Positions 29,462-35,000 of a stretch of 35,000 nucleotides of DNA are shown here, piece by piece. Within the stretch, counting starts at the first letter, position 1; every line of letters begins with the position of its first letter. The notes beneath the pieces were generated by a model that saw only the letters and a program-made list of their open reading frames with translations, made no database searches and was not told the DNA's origin. The stretch comes from Symbiodinium natans. Its lineage: Eukaryota; Sar; Dinophyceae; Suessiales; Symbiodiniaceae. The stretch lies in assembly GCA_905221605.1 (NCBI GenBank), contig CAJNDS010002154.1, positions 1 through 35,000 of the forward strand, read 5' to 3'. Made by a program: the position numbers and the translations under genes.

Positions 29462-30654
29462 TCAGGCTGGCATGCGCAATGTCTCTGCCTGTGCACTGGC
29501 GATTGCGAGCAAGGCACTCGAGTAGGTGAAGCAACCGCCTTGGATGCCATCCGCGAAGACACCTGCAGGCAGTTGCAAGATATGGAATATTCCCTACACC
29601 TTGGGACCTTTGGATGTGACCCCTTATACTAACAGTCCTTCATAGGGATGATAATCGGGGATACTAGAATCCCCATTGAGGACTGTCAGTATCAGGGTTG
29701 AGTTGGGTCGGAACTGGTACACTGGCGTATGTTTCTCATTGTAGTTTTTCGAGTATGCTCAAAAACTTGAAAACTGATTTATAAGAATAGACGCAAACCA
29801 ACGCACATCTAAATCGAAAAACACGTGACTGTAAGTCTTCTCGAAAAAGACGATCATATTCGCGCTGGTCATAAATATTAAATTTACGATGTAATCTAAT
29901 CACTGGTTCTAGCATGCACAATGCTAACAATGGCGCTCCTCGCCGTCTTCCTGTTTTGGAGCTCCGACTAACCGTGAGAATGATCATAAGCACAGCCATC
30001 ATATTCAACGGTTTAATTCAAGTGAGCAGCCAGCACTGAGTACTGAGCCAAGCATGGTCAAAACACAACACAAATAAACATTGTAGCTACTTTGGGCTCA
30101 GGACAGACGGCATCAAGTGCGATCTCACCTACGCCGGCCTCCGACATGGAGGGTGACCTTGGCAGCGGACTCCCCAAACCCTAAACCCCAGCCGTTACAT
30201 GTCGTTGCCTTCCCTTGCACCAACACGACAAGCGCAAAACACCACGCAGATTCATAACCAGCAACCGCAACATGCCAGAAACCACGCCATCAAGGCTCAA
30301 AGATCCGAAAGGTTCGTAGAGTTGAGCCCCTCCCCGCCACCCTCCGCCGCCCCCCCGCCTCCTTCCCCCCCTCCCCCCCCTCGTGGCCCAACCAACCGTC
30401 GAGCTCCAAAACCCCAGGTCGTTGACGGCGTTGGGATTGGTTGGGGTTTGGGGTTTGGGTTGGTTTCCGTGATTTATAGGCTTCCCTGGAGGCTTATGCC
30501 CGACTTTTCTTTGGGCTCGAGGAGCAGTACCTTACTTCTCGAGCTACGATAATCGCTAAGGAAGTCTCTGGGTCGGGTGTTCTAGGGCCAAGGTAAGGGA
30601 ACAAGTATCATCAAGTTTCTGCGGTTCTCTTGGCCGTGGCTCAGGAGCCCACAT
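29462..30654 (-). CDS. Hypothetical gene: clear last exon, 5' exons tentative
   Basis: The last exon 29,462-29,562 follows CTGCAG/G and encodes FADGIQGGCFTYSSALLAIA before TGA. An upstream coding-like exon lies near 30,085-30,160 (EAGVGEIALDAVCPEPK), and an ATG at 30,654 opens 32 codons (MWAPEPRPREPQKLDDTCSL) to 30,556, 102 bp below the preceding gene's stop. The joins between them are not resolved. GGCFTY..ALLAI faintly recalls the end of caspase-fold domains, but no catalytic His or Cys context is visible and I do not call it. Confidence 0.35.
29618..29700. mobile_element. MITE-1 copy, decayed ends
   Basis: TTTGGATGTGACCCCTTATACTAACAGTCCTT faces AGGACTGTCAGTATCAGGGT with the usual GGGGATACTAGAATCCCC core. 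The ends have drifted and no target duplication is clear. Confidence 0.65.
29736..30008 (-). CDS. AT-rich ORF of 90 codons
   Basis: A protein-like ORF containing LHRKFNIYDQREYDRLFRED and SKTGRRRGAP in sequence poorer in GC than surrounding exons. It ends near the MITE-1 copy at 29,618-29,700. It could be an exon of the 29,462-30,654 gene or a transposase remnant. I do not recognise the family. Confidence 0.3.
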   Translation of the reverse strand: MNMMAVLMIILTVSRSSKTGRRRGAPLLALCMLEPVIRLHRKFNIYDQREYDRLFREDLQSRVFRFRCALVCVYSYKSVFKFLSILEKLQ

Positions 30655-30756
30655 AGTCAACTCATCCCTACACCCCTAAACCCCAAAGCCAAACCCGAAA
30701 ATCTAAACATCTTTAAACCCTAAACCCTAAACCCCAAACCCTGGTCATGAAGCGTC

Positions 30757-31426
30757 TCAGACCCAGGGCCTAGGCTGCTGTGGGCGGGGAGCCCCGGTGC
30801 CAACGTAGAGTGCGTCGACGTCCGGGGCGAAGGGGTCCGCTTTCTTCTGCCGACGTCGCGGACGAGAGGGCTTGGAGGCACGTGTTGCATGGGGGGAGGT
30901 TCCCTAAACCCTAAACCCTAAACCCTAAACCCTAAACCCTAAACCCTAAACGCCAAACCGAGGGTCACGACCCAACCCGTGCGTGGAACCGGCCTCTAGG
31001 TTCATCAGAAGCGAGCCTCTCCTTCGCGACTTCCCCGGGCTCACGTCCTGGGGATCACATGTTACTTAACATGGGGTTTAGGGTTTAGGGTTTAGGGTTT
31101 GGGGTTTAGGGTTTAGGGTTTCTGCAACTCAGGATCTTCCGCCTTACACTAACAGTCCCTAATTGGGCGATTAAGGACTGGTAGTGTAAGGGGGAGCATC
31201 CCAATCTGTAACAGCAATACAACTTCCGGAGTCAGCCTGTGAGAATAGGAATGATGTTGGACCCTGTTTAGTGGGGGCCAACTGACTAAAGTCAAATTGG
31301 CAGGGCTATTCAGGACACGGAAACTGTTTAGGGGTGCGCGGTGAGATCCTGAATTAATTAAGTCAAATCTTCCTAGTGTCGTAAGAAATTTCCACGCGGC
31401 GCGCCTTCAAAACCATTGCCGGGCAT
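30757..31426 (-). CDS. Four-exon small basic protein (85 aa)
   Basis: Exons: 31,403-31,426 (MPGNGFEG), 31,213-31,236 (ADSGSCIA), 30,952-31,047 (SPGKSRRRGSLLMNLEAGS) and 30,757-30,870 (PSRPRRRQKKADPFAPDVDA, ending PRPWV and TGA). All joins are phase 0. Donors are GC, GT and GT; the third is GGC/GTTTAGGG, made by the telomere-like array itself, and the second is the GT that starts the MITE-1 target duplication. The product is basic with two Arg/Lys clusters that could act in nuclear import or RNA binding (inferred). No family is recognised. The gene fits exactly between its neighbours, with gaps of about 100 and 133 bp. Confidence 0.55.
30903..31122. repeat. Telomere-like arrays bracketing one exon
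   Basis: CCCTAAA units at 30,903-30,951 abut the donor of the 30,952-31,047 exon and TTTAGGG units at 31,072-31,122 precede its acceptor by about 25 bp. The second array runs up to the MITE-1 copy at 31,129. Confidence 0.9.
31129..31204. mobile_element. MITE-1 copy, short, in an intron
   Basis: The left end TCAGGATCTTCCGCC is drifted; the right end is GGGGGAGCATCCCAA. The flanks TCTGCAAC (31,121-31,128) and TCTGTAAC (31,205-31,212) match at seven of eight positions. On the minus strand the first flank reads GTTACAGA and its GT serves as donor of the 31,213-31,236 exon. Confidence 0.8.
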
Positions 31427-31559
31427 CGCTACCTTTTGAAAACGAATATAAGCTCCTCCCTATTCAAATCATACAACACCCCTGGCCCGTTAAAGAAGGA
31501 CAGAAACAGCTTCGACTGGGAACGGAAGACAGAAATTATACGGTAAAACAAACACAGAA

Positions 31560-32289
31560 TTAGGTTTTAAGGTTGATGTTCCCAAAACAAAGGCGGATCC
31601 TGTGGCTGACTGGAACGAATTGCGGCGACACCTCGGTAAACAGCGTCGACTGCCTAGATGCGTGACAAACACTCCCTGCGACTTCTCCACAGCTGCAGTT
31701 GGTAGTGCAAAGCATCAGCGTGACCATTGTGAGGATGGATCGATCGATGCAGCCTGCGTGTGCATTCCTGTACGCTTCTCCTGCTGGCCCACATGATGCA
31801 TCCCAACGTCCCTTGGGCACGTCTTGCCCCGTCATGCCGTGCGCACTGCCACAAGCATGCCAGGTGCCCAACGAAGCTCTGCCGCAATGTTTGCGGGCCT
31901 GACATTCGGGGCATTCTGAGCTCAAGCAACCCCCTCCCAAAGCAGCTCAACAGCTCGACCCCATTTCTAACAGCAAGTCTTAAATAGAAGCTGCATCGCA
32001 GCCTCCGAACTTCGTGGATGCAGCAGTGATGAATGCTAGCTGGTGGCCCTGGACGTGTGCCCGCGCCTGCTTCGTTCCTGAGAAGACGCTCTCGATAAGA
32101 GGGCCGTGAGAGGAAGACTTGGGAGTCCAGAGAGGAGAGGTCAGACTGCACCTTCCTGGAACATTCTCACTGTCTGTGCATCGTTGACGCAGAAAGATAG
32201 CAATCAAGTGCTCACCCCTGCAGCCCGCCCGACTGCAAAGCATGGAAAAGCAGCCAAACGTCCCACAGCAATCTCTCGCCAAATTCCAT
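31560..32289 (-). CDS. Three-exon Cys-rich hypothetical protein (172 aa)
   Basis: Exons: 32,216-32,289, 32,067-32,155 and 31,560-31,915, totalling 519 nt and ending in TAA. Donors are GT (GTGAGC) and GC; acceptors CAG/G and CAG/A. The N-terminus MEFGERLLWDVWLLFHALQS is partly hydrophobic and could be a signal or anchor. Exon 2 has SDLSSLDSQVFLSRPSYRER. The last exon is a 117-residue Cys-rich stretch starting CPECQARKHCGRAS, with WDASCGPAGEAYRNAHAGC and a short hydrophobic run (SILTMVTLMLC). Regular cysteines suggest disulphides in a secreted or lumenal domain (inferred). Introns here contain no telomere-like repeat. The start lies 140 bp below the stop of the gene above. No family is recognised. 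Confidence 0.55.
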
Positions 32290-32326
32290 CCCTAAGCCCT
32301 AAAACCCCTTAAGCTGCTCCCAACAC

Positions 32327-32432
32327 ATGGGGGTTTCCGATATTTGGGGGTACCTTAGGGGTCCTTATTACAAGGGGGTCCTATTTGGGATTCTATATTA
32401 GGCGTCCCACATTTTCGTAGAAAACCCTCTAC
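32327..32432. mobile_element. MITE-2 copy, drifted right end
   Basis: ATGGGGGTTTCCGATATTTG begins the copy and TTTTCGTAGAAAACCCTCTACAT ends it; the inner GGGGTCCTTATTACAAGGGG block matches. On the minus strand its edge supplies the TAG stop of the gene above. Confidence 0.65.
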
Positions 32433-33409
32433 ATCTCAGGCAACCAAAGCCTCTCAGACCAGGAGACCAAGTTCCCGGCGTCGCGCTTTGGAGGCTTCAC
32501 CAAGGCGCCCTCCCTCTGCTTCTGGGCCCGCTGCATCTCCTGCTGGGAGGTTCGCGGGTGCGTATAGGTAGGGTTCTAAGAGGTTCATGGGTACTTATAG
32601 GTAGGGGTGTTAAGTAACACCCAAAAAAGGGTTCTAAGTATCGCTACCTTACTTCTAACCCCTGCATATAAGTATCCACTAACCTCCCAGTACCGAAAGC
32701 TTGGAGTTCCCTCTTTTGTCCCCAAATTCTCGTCGAGCCCCATATCCCCACAAGCCAGGTTGGGGTGTGTGGGGCATGAGAATAAAAGGGGTGCGTGGGG
32801 CATGACAATAGAAAAGAACCCAAGCCAACCCACGACTTCTGGAATGGCTTGGGGCCTGTTCGGCAACTTCGTCAGGCCCATAAAGGCTATATAGGGTTGT
32901 GTTTCAGAGTTCAGTGTGGGCGGGTAGGGGCAGTGCCAAGTGCCGCATGTTGACCTAAGCCACAGAAAGACCATTCGACTCTTCGAGCGTGATGTGCTCC
33001 TTTCTTCGGGTTTACGGTTTAGGGTTTAGGGTTTAGGGCTTCTTTCAAGGAGCCTTCATGTCGTAAGCCAGTAAGTAGTTGCCACAGATTCATTGCTGTG
33101 GCCTGGTTCTCCGGCGTTCTCTGTGCACGCGCGCGCGCGCGGCAGGCAGAACGTGATGGCTGGCGTCTGGACAGCAAACGTACAGCGACAACCAGCGGAA
33201 AACGGCCTGCAGGAATGTCTGAGCTCTTCCAGCATCGCGGATAACCTGGCAAGGCAGCTGCTTATCTTTCTCTACAACTTGGGATGTTCCCCCTTGATAC
33301 TAAGAATCCTTACTAGGGATTGCATTACCCCCTTATTATAATCCCTATTGAGGACTGTTAGTATATGGAGGAACATCCCGACCTGCAACCCGGAACTCCG
33401 AACCCTCAA
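32429..33409 (-). CDS. Multi-exon hypothetical gene, 5' end open
   Basis: Exons: 33,383-33,409 (ending SSGLQ), 33,086-33,271 (SSCLARLSAMLEELRHSCRP and further), 32,964-32,999 (EHITLEESNGLS) and 32,429-32,539 (EMQRAQKQREGALVKPPKRD, then SWSERLWLPEM and TAG). All joins are phase 0; donors are GT, GT and GT. If the third exon is read on instead, it stops at 33,056, so a shorter alternative end exists. The intron 33,272-33,382 is exactly one MITE-1 insertion. A TTTAGGG array (33,007-33,040) sits 8 bp before the 32,999 acceptor. The final TAG lies inside the edge of a MITE-2 copy. No family is recognised. Confidence 0.5.
32545..32688. mobile_element. Inverted-repeat element, GGGAGGTT ends
   Basis: GGGAGGTTCGCGGGTGCGTA at the left faces TATAAGTATCCACTAACCTCCC at the right; a second left-type end starts at about 32,580, so the copy is partly duplicated. 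It lies in an intron and ends 5 bp from the CAG acceptor of the 32,429-32,539 exon. The 129-codon minus ORF at 32,585-32,974 runs through it and is probably spurious. Confidence 0.55.
33279..33381 (-). mobile_element. MITE-1 copy acting as a complete intron (introner)
   Basis: The 103-bp element runs from TTGGGATGTTCCCCCTTGATAC to GGAGGAACATCCCGA. The flanks TCTACAAC (33,271-33,278) and CCTGCAAC (33,382-33,389) are an 8-bp duplication with two transitions. On the minus strand, splicing at CAG/GTCGGG (33,382) and GTAG/A (33,272) removes 111 bp, exactly element plus one duplication copy, and joins two phase-0 exons. Confidence 0.85.
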
Positions 33410-33539
33410 CTAAAAACGCTGACTACTTTTTGGGGTCGTTAAGGTCCTCGGACCAAAGTTTGGAAGCAACTCTAAACCCTCAGCTTAGGAACCCGACCCG
33501 AAGAAATATTATGGGGGATACCGTTTTTCTTGCGCCGGG

Positions 33540-33690
33540 CGGGGGGGACCGGGTCCGGGTCCGGGTGGGGTCCGGGCAGGTCCGGGTCCGGGTCCGGGTC
33601 CCTGTCCGGGTCCGGGTTGGGCCGGTCCGGGTCCCGGGCTGGGGGGGGTCCGAATCCGGTCCGGGTGCGGCCCGGCTTCTGGGTGTCGGG
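33540..33690. repeat. GGGTCC hexamer minisatellite
   Basis: About 20 GGGTCC/GGTCCG units, partly interrupted by GGG runs. ORFs of RVRVRVG or GSGSG type through it are repeat translations. It probably lies in an intron or the 5' region of the 32,429-33,409 gene. Confidence 0.85.
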
Positions 33691-33734
33691 GTGCGCACGT
33701 CCGGGTCTCAGAAAAAGCTGTGAATATTTTGCTA

Positions 33735-33905
33735 AACCCTCATGCGATCATTGTGTTTGCAACTGTTAGGGGCTGCCCCCCTCCCCTACTCGCCTGCTTT
33801 TTTTAAGCCGTGCAAGCTTATATGAATCTGTTTTAAACCCAACATGCGATCGTTGTGTTTGAAAGCGGCGGGACTGCGATCATTGCGTTTGCAAATGGGG
33901 GGGGG
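33735..33905. repeat. Reverse-oriented relative of the 21.7-22.2 kb tandem repeat
   Basis: ATGCGATCATTGTGTTTGCA, AAGCCGTGCAAGC, GATCGTTGTGTTTGAA and ATTGCGTTTGCAAATGGG correspond to the reverse complement of the unit at 21,665-22,200. About one and a half units are present, so the family is dispersed as well as tandem. Confidence 0.7.
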
Positions 33906-33944
33906 TGCGCCCGGGCAAGTATTGCACCGTGGTACTTTGCTCCA

Positions 33945-34181
33945 TCAGGACCTTAGGGCAGCAGCCAGTGCCACCATGCCCATCACCGGTCCTGAAGTTA
34001 GGAGAGCAACGACAACAGCAATTCCTGATATGCTGCGCCAGACATGCAGTGAACGCTTAAGACTGGCAGGGAACATGTCCGGCGGCGCAGTGCTCAACAG
34101 CCCTCCAGTGCAGCCACCATGCCGCCCTCGCTTGTCCGCCACCGGAAGCAAGACGGCTTGCGTGGGCGCCGGCGCCGCCAT
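33945..34181 (-). CDS. Single-exon small protein with a hydrophobic C-terminus (78 aa)
   Basis: The ORF starts MAAPAPTQAVLLPVADKRGR and ends with a hydrophobic region at about residues 53-78 (SGIAVVVALLTSGPVMGMVA) that could form one or two membrane helices. A short Pro/Ala-rich start followed by hydrophobic sequence could be a tail-anchored or organelle protein (inferred). The position between the 34,266 stop above and the next gene fits the head-to-tail spacing (85 bp). The opposite strand is also open but starts inside a repeat. No family is recognised. Confidence 0.45.
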   Translation of the reverse strand: MAAPAPTQAVLLPVADKRGRHGGCTGGLLSTAPPDMFPASLKRSLHVWRSISGIAVVVALLTSGPVMGMVALAAALRS

Positions 34182-34265
34182 CGCAAAGGGCTAAAAACTA
34201 AAAACCCAAATCTCACACAACGGGCTTGATCTTCACAAATATGTCAAATCGTTGTAAGGCAATCT

Positions 34266-34982
34266 TTAAACCAATCTATCGTTGTAAGGCAAGAGCAAAA
34301 GGTTGAACCGCAGCGCCACTGACCGTGACCACTGCCAGAATGAACTGCAACCCCAAGCTGCCGCCGCTTCACGAGCACCTGTGTGACTGACGGAATCTCG
34401 GAGCATCCTGAGTAAACGACGAACGGCACGGGACGTTGCAAGTTGCAAATCCTGAATGCCTGGCACGGAGCCCAACATGCGGCAGCTGCTACCTGGCAAC
34501 CAAGAAACATAAAGAAATCGGAACCTCCTTGCGGACTTGCGTCACCGCCTTGCTGAGCGGTAAGCAGTGGACTGTCGAATGTGTAGCCCATAGTCACTCG
34601 TAACAGCCACAGTCACATGAGTCACATGGCAACATTTGTGACTTAGGCAACATTTCGTAAACTGATAAACAAGGGACCATATTTGCACACTGACACTGAC
34701 ACAGGCCAGGATGCCAAGATATATGAAGGATGACACTTGTTGCCTCCAGAATCGCTGCTGCGTCCTCATCAGAATCACATCTGCCTGGGTACGTAGGCCA
34801 AAGGCAAACGCCAACCTTCAACTTCAATTTCCATTGTCAGAACGCAGATGCACAGGCAAGCGGTCAGGTTGTACATATGCGACCACGCGGCATAAAACCT
34901 GGCCCGAGACAGAATTGCTGGAGACGGCGTCGGGATGCTACCGCTTTCGAAGCATTCTTTGACTTCATTAGCAGCCTCCGGT
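34266..34982 (-). CDS. Hypothetical gene, 3' three exons, 5' end beyond the window
   Basis: Exons 34,899-34,982, 34,737-34,784 (RCDSDEDAAAILEAT) and 34,266-34,492 (MLGSVPGIQDLQLATSRAVR, RLLRMLRDSVSHTGAREAAA, then TAA). Both donors are GT and acceptors are CAG/A, CAG/G and CAG/G; phases agree (84, 48 and 227 nt). For the first exon a second frame (EVKECFESGSIPTPSPAILS) is also open, but only the KSKNASKAVASRRRLQQFC frame fits the phase. The last exon looks helical and basic. No family is recognised. Confidence 0.5.
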
Positions 34983-35000
34983 CTGCAGCAAAACTGATCG

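Noticed and set aside
29462-29562. Calling a metacaspase from GGCFTYSSALLAI
   Set aside because: Only a weak local resemblance; no catalytic residues or domain context seen.
30199-30552. 117-codon plus-strand ORF with a proline run
   Set aside because: The proline run is a C-rich simple repeat; no supporting motif, and it opposes all other genes.
32585-32974. 129-codon minus-strand ORF
   Set aside because: It runs through an inverted-repeat element and conflicts with the in-phase exons 32,964-32,999 and 32,429-32,539.
6019-33040. Reading the arrays as a chromosome end
   Set aside because: Arrays are short, internal, in both orientations and separated by genes; neither window edge carries one.
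33844-34194. 116-codon plus-strand ORF
   Set aside because: It starts inside a dispersed repeat and overlaps a minus ORF with a start codon, membrane-like end and fitting spacing.
1-35000. Spliced-leader relic, tRNA, rRNA or CRISPR array
   Set aside because: I looked for a dinoflagellate spliced-leader tail, tRNA-like folds and regular repeat-spacer arrays and found none that stand up; the repeats are tandem or hairpin types.

Overview
The window looks like nuclear DNA of a dinoflagellate alga (inferred). Every gene I can support lies on the minus strand. Genes stand head to tail with gaps from about 20 to 400 bp, apart from one 2.3 kb gap. Most are split into very small exons (14-180 nt). 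Introns begin with GT, GC or GA and end in AG, usually followed by G. This splice grammar and one-way packing are established dinoflagellate traits. No bacterial operon signal, tRNA, rRNA or CRISPR was seen.

Layout: 0-1.4 kb holds a (GAC)/ACGACGC repeat and a cluster of AAATTTCCGGAAATTT palindromes. 1.7-3.2 kb holds a small ORF and an uninterrupted N-formylglutamate amidohydrolase-like gene. 4.0-5.3 kb holds inverted-repeat elements around an AT-only island. 5.5-8.8 kb holds a five-exon unknown gene, an uninterrupted MGT-type glycosyltransferase and a four-exon unknown gene. 9.2-14.3 kb holds a 16-exon nucleoredoxin-like gene whose exons rejoin in phase to 375 codons plus stop-containing last exon (1,128 nt in all). 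14.4-18.8 kb holds a gene with an SR-rich exon. 19-23 kb is mostly satellite DNA. 23.2-29.4 kb holds exons of at least two more genes. 29.5-35 kb holds six more small genes or gene ends.

Main observations. (1) Telomere-type repeats (TTTAGGG/CCCTAAA) occur in more than 30 internal arrays that sit inside introns. They flank exons in a set polarity: read in the direction of transcription, CCCTAAA precedes the acceptor and TTTAGGG follows the donor. At least ten exons of about 60-125 bp are bracketed on both sides. (2) A short inverted-repeat element with ends TTGGGATG/CATCCCAA and 8-bp target duplications occurs at least seven times. At 33,272-33,382 one copy plus one target duplication forms an exact 111-bp intron, with its splice sites made from the duplication and the element edge. 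This is an introner-type intron gain. (3) A mariner-like element (28,540-28,653, TA duplication) fills almost all of another intron and supplies its TAG acceptor. (4) In two element copies a telomere-like array sits inside the element, which suggests array capture at breaks.

I know of no description of telomere-repeat-bordered introns, but I could not search. Gene models were assembled by hand from reading frames, phase agreement and, for one gene, clear homology. Unnamed genes have no recognisable family.
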